6,900 bases of DNA from an uncultured Erysipelotrichaceae bacterium (GCA_902803275.1 CADCPE010000162.1:1-6900), one strand, 5' to 3'. Positions 1 through 5,314 are shown, counted from the stretch's first letter. Translations and numbers: made by a program. Notes: generated by a model from the letters alone, not told the origin.

Positions 1-288
1 AGACAGACGCAGCGGTTTGATTTCCGTGTTCTGCTGGTTCTTCTTGGCTTCCTTGGCCTTTTTCTGCGCTTCGAAGCGATACTTTCCGTAGTCCAGCATT
101 TTACATACCGGCGGCTGAGCATTAGGTGCTACACACAGCAAATCCAAATCCTCATCATAGGCTTTTTGTAATGCTTCATTCCTGGACATTACACCCAGCT
201 GGCTTCCATCTGGGCCGATGACCATTACTTCCTTGAAGCGGATCGCTTCATTGACCAGGTCATCATTCTGACGTTGTTTCCTTGTTAT
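1..288 (-). CDS. infC: Translation initiation factor IF-3, N-terminal 96 residues (3' end outside window)
   Basis: IF-3 binds the 30S subunit, blocks premature 50S joining and checks start-codon and initiator-tRNA fidelity. The visible 96 codons cover the N-terminal domain, the lysine-rich linker and the first strand of the C-terminal domain. Family landmarks are VNEAIRFKEVMVIGPDG (residues 12-28), LDLLCVAPNAQPPVCK (48-63) and the IF-3 signature KMLDYGKYRF (63-72), followed by the linker KKAKEAKKNQQ and TEIKPLRLS. The frame has a TAA stop at 307-309, and the first in-frame ATG is residue 22, inside the conserved core. The only plausible start between them is ATA at 286-288, preceded at 8 nt by GGGGGT, which can pair with the anti-Shine-Dalgarno using one G-U pair. 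AUN-type starts are a known autoregulatory hallmark of infC. In Bacillota the gene is normally followed by rpmI and rplT, which would lie to the left of this window. Identity is very secure; the AUA start is inferred. Confidence 0.96.
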   Translation of the reverse strand, partial: MTRKQRQNDDLVNEAIRFKEVMVIGPDGSQLGVMSRNEALQKAYDEDLDLLCVAPNAQPPVCKMLDYGKYRFEAQKKAKEAKKNQQNTEIKPLRLS

Positions 289-302
289 AGTTTTATACCC
301 CC
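286..302 (-). promoter_or_regulatory. infC ribosome binding site and AUA start codon
   Basis: On the minus strand GGGGGT (302-297) is followed by an 8-nt spacer and then ATA (288-286), the only AUN-type codon between the upstream in-frame stop (309-307) and the conserved IF-3 domain. The purine block is an imperfect Shine-Dalgarno match that needs a G-U pair. A non-canonical start would let IF-3 repress its own translation, as is established for AUU in other infC genes. Confidence 0.65.
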
Positions 303-311
303 GTAATTAAA

Positions 312-335
312 TAAAAAGTGAGACAAAAGCCCACT
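312..335 (-). terminator. Intrinsic terminator/attenuator in the infC leader
   Basis: Reading the minus strand, AGTGGG (335-330) pairs with CTCACT (322-317), five Watson-Crick pairs and one G-U, around the 7-nt loop CTTTTGT. TTTTT (317-313) follows, and the last stem base is shared with this tract. The hairpin sits about 24 nt before the infC start, so it can only act as an attenuator of infC and not as the end of another gene. Bacillota infC-rpmI-rplT operons are known to be controlled by L20-dependent premature termination in the leader, and this hairpin is in the right place for that. Confidence 0.6.
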
Positions 336-425
336 CAAATATCGTTACATTCAGTAGCAATATACCCAAGTTCATAAAACATCAGGTGAGAAGTGGCCTT
401 CTTCTTTCTACGTACTTTTTATTAC
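317..425 (-). promoter_or_regulatory. infC 5' leader, candidate ribosomal protein L20-type autoregulatory leader
   Basis: This is the roughly 110-nt transcribed stretch between the candidate infC promoter and the end of the attenuator. On the minus strand it contains a compact hairpin, AGAAG-GCCA-CTTCT (402-389). Its 3' part includes CCACT (396-392), which is complementary to AGTGG (335-331), the ascending arm of the attenuator, so the two structures compete. That layout is expected of an L20-responsive leader. I recognise position and logic rather than a checked match to the L20 leader covariance model, so the ligand is an inference. Confidence 0.45.
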
Positions 426-431
426 TCAATT

Positions 432-460
432 ATTTAAACATATTATTTACTCTTTCGCAA
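432..460 (-). promoter_or_regulatory. Candidate infC promoter
   Basis: On the minus strand TTGCGA (460-455, 4 of 6 matches to the -35 consensus) is separated by 17 nt from TTAAAT (437-432, 4 of 6 matches to the -10). A TG dinucleotide lies one base upstream of the -10, giving an extended -10 arrangement. Transcription would begin near 425 and produce a leader of about 137 nt. The region is AT-rich, so other -10 choices exist. Confidence 0.35.
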
Positions 461-500
461 GTACTTTTGCAGATTTTTGTATGAAAATGGTTTAAGACTA

Positions 501-529
501 TTGACATATTTTTCAATTGAGTAAATAAT
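501..529 (+). promoter_or_regulatory. Promoter of the lysine-riboswitch/ABC transporter operon
   Basis: A perfect TTGACA (-35) at 501-506 is followed by a 17-nt spacer and AATAAT at 524-529, which matches the TATAAT -10 at 5 of 6 positions. Transcription would start near 536, about 20 nt before the riboswitch aptamer, giving a leader of about 240 nt before the first start codon. This is the strongest promoter-like sequence in the window. Confidence 0.8.
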
Positions 530-556
530 AAGTGAGTAAAAAATCTGTGTATCTGT

Positions 557-714
557 GTATAGAGGTAGCGGTGCAGATCAGTAATATGTTGGAGCCGGCA
601 GGCGATGAAACATATGAAAGGCAACCACCGCCGAACGGATCATTCAGGCATGAATTATCTGTGGGGTTACAGGGAATACCTGCAACACTCCTACTTAGGT
701 AGAGGCGCTATTAC
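557..714 (+). ncRNA. Lysine riboswitch (L-box) aptamer
   Basis: The aptamer senses L-lysine in the nascent transcript. Conserved core blocks appear in order: AGAGG (561-565), AGTAA (580-584), GGAG (591-594), TGAAAGG (615-621), CGCCGAA (629-635), GGGGTTAC (663-670), AACACTCC (684-691) and GCGCTAT (705-711). Helices can be traced. GCGGTG 568-573 pairs with CACCGC 626-631, ATATGTT 584-590 with AACATAT 609-615, and ATTCA 642-646 with TGAAT 651-655 over a GGCA loop. CAGG pairs with CCTG inside the GGGGTT/AACACTCC arm, and CTAC 691-694 with GTAG 699-702. P1 closes with GTATAG (557-562) against CTATTAC (708-714), with one bulged U. Together these fit the L-box family and no other riboswitch class I know. 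The structure was drawn by eye, so helix ends may shift by a base or two. Confidence 0.93.
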
Positions 715-725
715 TTTCGATAAAT

Positions 726-754
726 GTCGTATGTAATGGTGCATACGATTTTTT
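726..754 (+). terminator. Rho-independent terminator of the lysine riboswitch expression platform
   Basis: TCGTATG (727-733) pairs perfectly with CATACGA (742-748). It can extend by G-U pairs at both ends (726/749, 734/741), over the loop AATGGT (735-740), and is followed by six T residues (749-754). The ABC operon's Shine-Dalgarno begins just after it, so this is a leader terminator. A competing antiterminator pairs GCGCTATTAC (705-714) with GTAATGGTGC (733-742). That pairing removes the loop and descending-arm start of the terminator and the 3' strand of riboswitch P1. Lysine binding should stabilise P1 and so promote termination. Confidence 0.9.
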
Positions 755-760
755 ATTAAA

Positions 761-768
761 AGGAAAGG
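761..768 (+). promoter_or_regulatory. Ribosome binding site of the binding-protein gene
   Basis: AGGAAAGG lies 8 nt before the ATG at 777 and a few bases after the T-tract of the riboswitch terminator. The site is outside the terminator stem, so control should act mainly on transcription rather than by hiding the ribosome binding site. Confidence 0.75.
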
Positions 769-776
769 TATATACC

Positions 777-1604
777 ATGAAAAAATTATTTGCATTACTT
801 ATGATCTTGTTGCTTGCTGCAGGATGCAGCAACAACGCTGCGTCAAACGGCGGTTCAGAACAACCGGATGCCGCTGTTTTGCGTGTCGGCATGGAGTGCG
901 ATTATGCACCGTTCAACTGGACTCAGGTAACGGACAGTGACACTGCTGTAGCCATCTCTTCTGTAGATTACGCTGACGGATATGATGTTGTCATCGCTTC
1001 CAGACTGGCTGAAGCCTTAGGCATGGAAGTTCAGATCGTCAAGACCGACTGGGATTCACTGATCCCTTCGCTTAATGCCGGTGCCATCGACTGCATCATC
1101 GCCGGAATGACCGAAACTCCGGAAAGAGCTGAAGCCGTAAGCTTCACTACACCATACTATGAGTCAGATATGGTCGTCATCGTCAGAGCTGATTCCGACC
1201 TTGTAAACATCACTTCGATCCAGGAATTATCCGGAAGAAACGTCTTAGGCCAGATCAATACGACCTATGATGATGTTATCGAGCAGATCCAGGGTGTCAA
1301 CCACATGACTCCGCTTGCCACATATCCAAGAATGATCCTGTCTTTACAGTCAGGCGAAGCCGATGCGATCACTGCAGAACTTCCGGTCGCCAACGGTGTC
1401 GTTGCCGCCAATCCGGATCTTGCGATCGTTAGATTTGCTGAAGGTCAGGGCTTTGTCGTTGATACTTCAGTATCTATCGCTGTAGCAAAGGAAAATACGG
1501 AACTGCTTAACAATCTGCAGAATGCCTTAAACAACATTTCCGAAGAAGAAAGGCTGCAGATCATGGAAGACGCTGTAAACAGACAGCCTTCTGTCGAGGA
1601 ATAA
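777..1604 (+). CDS. Substrate-binding lipoprotein of a polar amino acid ABC importer, probably lysine-specific
   Basis: This protein captures an amino acid outside the membrane and delivers it to the permease encoded next. The 275-residue product begins with a lipoprotein signal: KK at 2-3, a hydrophobic stretch 4-15 and LAAGC with lipidated Cys17, then a polar Ser/Asn/Gly linker to about residue 30. The rest is a family 3 binding domain (PF00497): LRVGMECDYAPFNW (35-48), YDVVIASRLAEALG (69-82), DWDSLIPSLNAGAIDCIIAGMTETPER (91-117) and PYYESDMVV (126-134). Arg117 aligns with the arginine that holds the ligand carboxylate. Glu201 aligns with the aspartate that holds the alpha-amino group in HisJ/GlnH-type proteins. 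A segment of about 20 residues (48-67) is longer than in HisJ-type proteins. The Shine-Dalgarno AGGAAAGG (761-768) fixes the start. The family alone does not reveal the ligand; lysine is inferred from the riboswitch immediately upstream. Confidence 0.93.
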   Translation: MKKLFALLMILLLAAGCSNNAASNGGSEQPDAAVLRVGMECDYAPFNWTQVTDSDTAVAISSVDYADGYDVVIASRLAEALGMEVQIVKTDWDSLIPSLNAGAIDCIIAGMTETPERAEAVSFTTPYYESDMVVIVRADSDLVNITSIQELSGRNVLGQINTTYDDVIEQIQGVNHMTPLATYPRMILSLQSGEADAITAELPVANGVVAANPDLAIVRFAEGQGFVVDTSVSIAVAKENTELLNNLQNALNNISEEERLQIMEDAVNRQPSVEE

Positions 1605-1605
1605 G

Positions 1606-2364
1606 ATGTCACTAAACAAGTGTCTGGAAATACTAAGCAAATACTATCTGAGCTTTCTTTTAGGTATCAGAACGACGTTGATCGTCGCTTTGAGCGGAAC
1701 TCTGATCGGTCTGATCATCGGCCTGCTTGTAGGCGGTATCAGAGCGATAAAGCTCGATAAGACCGCTTCCTCTTTCAATAGAGTATCCAAGAGGATCATC
1801 GATACGATCCTGAAAGTCTATATAGAAGTCTTCAGAGGAACTCCGATGATGGTTCAGGCTGTCTTCATCTATTATCTTGTCTATACCAATATCGTCAGAT
1901 GGGATAAGATGGTAGCTGCGATCTTCATCATCTCGATCAATACCGGCGCCTATATGGCGGAAATAGTCAGATCAGGCATTCAGTCAGTTGATGTCGGACA
2001 GAATGAAGCCGCAAGATCATTAGGCATGTCTTCGATGCAGACAATGATGAGCGTCATCCTTCCTCAGGCCATCAAGAACGCTTTCCCTGCCATCGGAAAT
2101 GAGCTTATCGTCAATATCAAGGATAGTTCAGTGCTCATGATCATCTCGATCACGGAACTGATGTTCCAGTCCAATTCGATCGCCGGAACGACCTACCGCT
2201 TCACGGAGACCTATTTTGTAACGGCCATGATCTATCTGATGCTTACGAGTCTTTCCAGCATCATACTCAATGCGATCGAAAAGAAAATGAACAATACGGA
2301 AACTTCTCTTCCGCAGTCAGATACGAATATTCACAGTATTGCCATCGCCAAGAAAGGAGACTAA
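1606..2364 (+). CDS. Polar amino acid ABC transporter permease (HisM/GlnP family), probable lysine importer
   Basis: This is the membrane channel subunit of the importer, 252 residues, BPD_transp_1 type. Hydrophobic segments fall near 22-46, 80-97, 102-121, 165-187 and 203-224, the usual five-helix pattern of this family. VYIEVFRGTPMMVQ (71-84) is the typical amino acid permease entry motif. The cytoplasmic EAA loop, NEAARSLGMSSMQTMMSVILPQA (133-155), contacts the ATPase. With a single permease gene in the operon it probably works as a homodimer. The start is supported by GAGGA (1596-1600), and only one base separates the upstream TAA (1602-1604) from the ATG, so translation is probably coupled. 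The roughly 28-residue polar tail after the last helix has no recognised function. Substrate assignment rests on the riboswitch and not on the permease. Confidence 0.93.
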   Translation: MSLNKCLEILSKYYLSFLLGIRTTLIVALSGTLIGLIIGLLVGGIRAIKLDKTASSFNRVSKRIIDTILKVYIEVFRGTPMMVQAVFIYYLVYTNIVRWDKMVAAIFIISINTGAYMAEIVRSGIQSVDVGQNEAARSLGMSSMQTMMSVILPQAIKNAFPAIGNELIVNIKDSSVLMIISITELMFQSNSIAGTTYRFTETYFVTAMIYLMLTSLSSIILNAIEKKMNNTETSLPQSDTNIHSIAIAKKGD

Positions 2365-3090
2365 ATGCCGATAGTAGAAATAAAAAATGTTCAGAAGCAT
2401 TTCGGTGCTAATGAAGTGCTTGACGATATCTCCTTCAATGTCGATAAAGGAACTGTCGTCTGTCTAATCGGACCTTCCGGTTCAGGCAAATCGACGATGC
2501 TCAGATGCATCAATCTGCTTGAAACGATCGATAAAGGCGAGATCATCGTCCTTGGCGAAGATATAAACAGGATCAGCGACATCAATTCCTACCGTCAGAA
2601 GGTCGGAATGGTCTTCCAGCAGTTCAACCTCTTCAACAATATGAATGTGGTCGAAAACTGCATCCTGGCTCAGGTTAAAGTCCTCAAGAGAAACAAGGAG
2701 AATGCCAGAAAGATCGCCATCGACAATCTGACCAAGGTCGGAATGGCCGATTTCATTAACGCCTACCCTGCCACGCTTTCAGGCGGTCAGAAACAAAGAG
2801 TAGCGATAGCCAGAGCTCTCTGCGTGGATCCTGAGATCCTGCTGTTTGATGAGCCGACATCAGCTCTTGACCCGGAGATGGTCGGCGAGGTATTGAATGT
2901 CATCAAGGATCTGGCTGATGAAAAAATGACGATGATAATCGTCACTCATGAAATGGCCTTTGCCAAAGATGTAGCTGATAAGATCGTATTCATGGATTCA
3001 GGCATCATCCTGGAAGAAGGAAGTCCTGAAGAGATCTTCAATCATCCGAAGAACGAAAGGACCAGACAGTTCCTTTCCAGAATACTATAG
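2365..3090 (+). CDS. Polar amino acid ABC transporter ATP-binding protein (GlnQ/HisP family)
   Basis: This is the ATPase that powers the importer, 241 residues, typical for the family. All nucleotide-binding elements are intact: Walker A GPSGSGKST (36-44), Q-loop VFQQFNLF (83-90), signature LSGGQKQR (138-145), Walker B ILLFDEPTSALD (158-169) and the switch His195 in VTHEM. The closing segment GSPEEIFNHPKNERTRQFL is characteristic of the HisP/GlnQ group. The ATG abuts the permease TAA directly and is preceded by AAAGGAG (2354-2360). It is the last gene of the riboswitch-controlled operon. Its TAG (3088-3090) overlaps the stop of the convergent phosphodiesterase gene, and no rho-independent terminator follows it. 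Confidence 0.96.
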   Translation: MPIVEIKNVQKHFGANEVLDDISFNVDKGTVVCLIGPSGSGKSTMLRCINLLETIDKGEIIVLGEDINRISDINSYRQKVGMVFQQFNLFNNMNVVENCILAQVKVLKRNKENARKIAIDNLTKVGMADFINAYPATLSGGQKQRVAIARALCVDPEILLFDEPTSALDPEMVGEVLNVIKDLADEKMTMIIVTHEMAFAKDVADKIVFMDSGIILEEGSPEEIFNHPKNERTRQFLSRIL

Positions 3091-3543
3091 ATCAACCCTT
3101 TCGACTCTGATATTGCCATCATCCAGGATATATACCCTGGCGTAGCAAGGAGCTGTCAGATCGCGGTTGTAGTGACAGGATCCCGGATTGATGAATCTGA
3201 TCCCGTTGTGAATATCATCATAGAACGAATGCGTATGTCCATAGAAAACGACATCGCATTTTTCTTTTTTGGCTTTATCTACCATCAGATTCCAGGAATA
3301 GATCAGCTTATGGCCATGCATTATCAGGATACGATGGCCGCCGATCTCCATGATCATCTGCATAGGGTATTCAAAAAACCAGTCATTGTTTCCGGAAACG
3401 GCCGCAAACGGTGTAATGTTTTCCGGAGCTGCCATGACATCACCGCAATGAAGATAGTAATCACAGGCCGGATTGTCCGAAAGTATCCTTTCGATGCAGT
3501 CAAGATCGCCGTGATTGTCCGATACCAAACAGATCTTCAGCAT
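3085..3543 (-). CDS. YfcE/MJ0936-family metallophosphoesterase
   Basis: This 152-residue calcineurin-like phosphoesterase belongs to the YfcE/MJ0936 group (PF12850), whose tested members cleave phosphodiester substrates with bound divalent metals; the cellular substrate is generally unclear. All metal-site motifs are present: SDNHG (8-12, ligands Asp9 and His11), HCGD (32-35), GNND (51-54, where many relatives have GNCD), MHGH (75-78), GHTH (102-105) and NPGS (119-122). There is no signal peptide, so it should be cytoplasmic. It is the last gene of the minus-strand run. Its ATG (3543-3541) overlaps the trmL stop by 7 nt, pointing to coupled translation. Its TAG (3087-3085) lies inside the last codons of the convergent ABC ATPase gene. 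Confidence 0.92.
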   Translation of the reverse strand: MLKICLVSDNHGDLDCIERILSDNPACDYYLHCGDVMAAPENITPFAAVSGNNDWFFEYPMQMIMEIGGHRILIMHGHKLIYSWNLMVDKAKKEKCDVVFYGHTHSFYDDIHNGIRFINPGSCHYNRDLTAPCYARVYILDDGNIRVERVDL

Positions 3544-4046
3544 TTAAGTAAAAAGTCCGCTCCTTTTATTACTTCCCTGTCGCTCAGATCGCCAAAACCG
3601 ATCTGTCTTAAACATTCATAGGCTGCAATCGCCACACAGTTTGACAGATTGAGACTGCGGGCATCGCTCCTCATTGGAATGCGGAAGCATTCTTCTATAT
3701 GATCCTTCAGGATCTTCTTGTCTATGCCGGTGGATTCCTTACCGAAGACGATGTAGATATCCCTATCATTTTCAAACCGGCATTCTTCAAAGGATTTCAA
3801 GCCGTATCTGGTAAAGAACACATACTGTCCCTGAGTGTTCTTCTCATAGAATTCATCCCAGTTCCTATAGACTGTATAGTCAAGATCCTTGACGTAATCC
3901 ATGCCGCTTCTTTTCAGATGCTTCTCATCCAGAGAGAACCCCAGCGGTTCTATCAGATGAAGCCTCATCTCGAAGACCGAACAGGTACGCATGATATTGC
4001 CGGTATTCTGAGGGATCTCCGGTTCAAACAGAACAATATTAACCAT
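3537..4046 (-). CDS. trmL: tRNA (cytidine/uridine-34 2'-O)-methyltransferase TrmL (SPOUT family)
   Basis: TrmL methylates the 2'-OH of the wobble nucleotide 34 in tRNA-Leu isoacceptors using S-adenosylmethionine, stabilising codon-anticodon pairing. The 169-residue length matches the minimal single-domain SPOUT enzyme. Motifs are EPEIPQNTGNIMRTC (8-22, with the SPOUT Asn14/Gly16/Asn17 block), FGKESTGI (101-108, cofactor loop; Gly-x-Glu), RIPM (122-125) and ARSLNLSNCVAIAAYE (129-144), which together form the trefoil-knot cofactor site. It overlaps the upstream membrane-protein gene by 8 nt and the downstream phosphodiesterase gene by 7 nt. It is clearly of the TrmL/YibK/CspR type. Target nucleotides are taken from the family and cannot be read from the sequence. 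Confidence 0.94.
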   Translation of the reverse strand: MVNIVLFEPEIPQNTGNIMRTCSVFEMRLHLIEPLGFSLDEKHLKRSGMDYVKDLDYTVYRNWDEFYEKNTQGQYVFFTRYGLKSFEECRFENDRDIYIVFGKESTGIDKKILKDHIEECFRIPMRSDARSLNLSNCVAIAAYECLRQIGFGDLSDREVIKGADFLLKC

Positions 4047-4743
4047 TCATTCTTTCCTTCCTGTCAAGCAGATACAGGATGAGATAGAACAACATAATCA
4101 GTGAAACAAAAGTCATGACGATCGTGACTACCAGATGATTGAAGAACTCTGGCGGAACGATCATGATCAGGATATCGGATCTTAGATCCAGCAGCCACAG
4201 CTCATTGCCAGGAAAGAATATGTGATGGAAGAAGGTCCAGAATCCGTCAAAATCAAACATTATCCATATGCCGATAATGCCGATGAAGATCATGATATAA
4301 AGCAGTACCTTCTTATAGCAGCCAAACAGCACGGAAACCGGATGCTTTCTGAAAATGTAGAGAATGATGAAGGCAGTAAAAACGATGAATGAATCCAGAA
4401 GCAGATAATTGGCAGCCAGATTGAGATTTCTGACATCGATCATATGAGCTTTTTCATCATCGGTAAAGATCTCCCTTTGTTTGCCGTTTACTTTCATCTG
4501 TATATCCAGAGTGGCCTTTGGATCGTTAAGATAGGAAAGGGTAAAATGGGTCAGTTTTGCCAGATCATCATCGGAAATGCCGATGTATTCACTGATGTGT
4601 TTGCCATAAAGCATCAGCTTGTCATGTTCGTTCCTGTAAAATGACTCATTAAAGGACCAGAAATGAACACTTCCCAGTAATGACATCATGATGAAACTGA
4701 TCACAATGATCAAAGAGTATACTTTAGAGTTTGTCTTTTGCAT
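4039..4743 (-). CDS. DUF1461 / TIGR01906-family integral membrane protein, function unknown
   Basis: The product has 234 residues and no known function. Hydrophobic segments lie near 9-29, 112-131, 145-163 and 202-226, giving four likely helices. Between the first and second is a polar region of about 80 residues, probably exposed outside the cell, with the family-typical YIGISDDDLAKLTHFTLSYL (53-72) and EKAHMIDVRNL (97-107). A second conserved block, FFHHIFFPGNELWLL (171-185) and PPEFF (197-201), precedes the last helix. These match the DUF1461 pattern as I recall it. The ATG (4743-4741) lies inside the end of rdgB, a 20-nt overlap, with only a weak Shine-Dalgarno-like AGTGG upstream, so it may depend on translation of rdgB. 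The charged end DRKERMNG suggests a cytoplasmic C-terminus. It runs into trmL with an 8-nt overlap. Confidence 0.82.
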   Translation of the reverse strand: MQKTNSKVYSLIIVISFIMMSLLGSVHFWSFNESFYRNEHDKLMLYGKHISEYIGISDDDLAKLTHFTLSYLNDPKATLDIQMKVNGKQREIFTDDEKAHMIDVRNLNLAANYLLLDSFIVFTAFIILYIFRKHPVSVLFGCYKKVLLYIMIFIGIIGIWIMFDFDGFWTFFHHIFFPGNELWLLDLRSDILIMIVPPEFFNHLVVTIVMTFVSLIMLFYLILYLLDRKERMNG

Positions 4744-5314
4744 CTATAATCCACTTTTTTAGAGCCTTGGCACGATGTGAAAATTCATTCTTGTAATCTT
4801 CGCCGAGTTCTGCTTCCGTCTTGTTGTATTCAGGAATCAGGAATATCGGATCATAGCCAAAGCCTTTATCTCCTTTCGCTTCCAGGGCTATTTCCCCTTC
4901 GTTTACGCCCTTATAATAGTTGACTTGATCATTTATATCAATAAAGCACAAAACATCTACAAACTGTGCTCCTCGCTTCTTGACGCCTTTCATCATATTG
5001 ATGATATATCTGCATTTTTCAGGATAGTCTAGATCGCTTAGATAGCGGGCAGAATGGATCCCCGGTCCACCATCAAGATAATCGATGCATATTCCTGAAT
5101 CATCGGCGATGACAGGCATATTGACTCTTTCATGATAGAAACTGGCTTTTTTGAAGGCATTCTCTTCAAAGGTGTTTCCGTCTTCCACCGGTTCATCATC
5201 GAAAGCAAAATCCTTCGGTGTCAGAAGTTCAACTTCCACCCCGTTTCTTTTAAGGATATCATCGATCTCTTCAAGCTTATGTCTGTTGCCCGTAGCTATG
5301 AACAGTTTTTTCAT
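4724..5314 (-). CDS. rdgB: XTP/dITP diphosphatase (RdgB/HAM1 family non-canonical purine NTP pyrophosphatase)
   Basis: RdgB hydrolyses XTP, ITP and their deoxy forms to monophosphate and pyrophosphate, keeping deaminated purines out of DNA and RNA. The 196-residue length is standard. Diagnostic elements are IATGNRHKLEE (6-16, substrate phosphate-binding TGNxxK), NTFEENAFKKA (47-57), ADDSG (70-74, catalytic aspartate region), GGPGIHSARY (82-91), GFGYDPIF (151-158, base recognition) and SHRAKAL (179-185). The protein is cytoplasmic and expected to be a magnesium-dependent homodimer. Its ATG shares one base with the phoH stop (TAATG), with AAAGG about 11 nt upstream, so translation is probably coupled to phoH. 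The last 20 nt overlap the DUF1461 gene. Confidence 0.95.
   Translation of the reverse strand: MKKLFIATGNRHKLEEIDDILKRNGVEVELLTPKDFAFDDEPVEDGNTFEENAFKKASFYHERVNMPVIADDSGICIDYLDGGPGIHSARYLSDLDYPEKCRYIINMMKGVKKRGAQFVDVLCFIDINDQVNYYKGVNEGEIALEAKGDKGFGYDPIFLIPEYNKTEAELGEDYKNEFSHRAKALKKWIIDAKDKL

Larger units (their letters stand above)
422..539. repeat. Inverted GAGTAA repeats spanning the divergent promoters
   Basis: TATTATTTACTC at 441-452 is the exact reverse complement of GAGTAAATAATA at 519-530 (12 bp). TTACTCAATT at 422-431 is the exact reverse complement of AATTGAGTAA at 515-524 (10 bp). A further GAGTAA lies at 534-539. So there are two TTACTC copies (422-427, 447-452) on the infC side and two GAGTAA copies (519-524, 534-539) on the transporter side. 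The copy at 519-530 contains the rightward -10 hexamer. They may be operators, shared promoter sequence, or AT-rich coincidence. Confidence 0.5.

Noticed and set aside
430..624. Open frame of 64 codons on the minus strand in the intergenic region
   Set aside because: It runs antisense through the promoter and half of the lysine riboswitch, has no good ribosome binding site and gives a low-complexity His/Thr-rich product. It is a chance frame.
550..715. Riboswitch of another class (for example T-box, cobalamin or SAM)
   Set aside because: No T-box sequence (TGGNACCGCG) and no B12-box or SAM core is present, whereas the ordered L-box blocks and helices all are.
695..892. Open frame of 65 codons on the minus strand
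   Set aside because: It is antisense to the riboswitch terminator and the signal peptide of the binding protein, with no family resemblance.
3060..3130. Possible bidirectional terminator between the convergent operons
   Set aside because: I found no stable hairpin with a T-tract on either strand around the overlapping stops.
3172..4082. Two long plus-strand open frames (3172-3621 and 3699-4082)
   Set aside because: They are antisense shadows of the phosphodiesterase and trmL genes, whose catalytic motifs are unmistakable on the minus strand.
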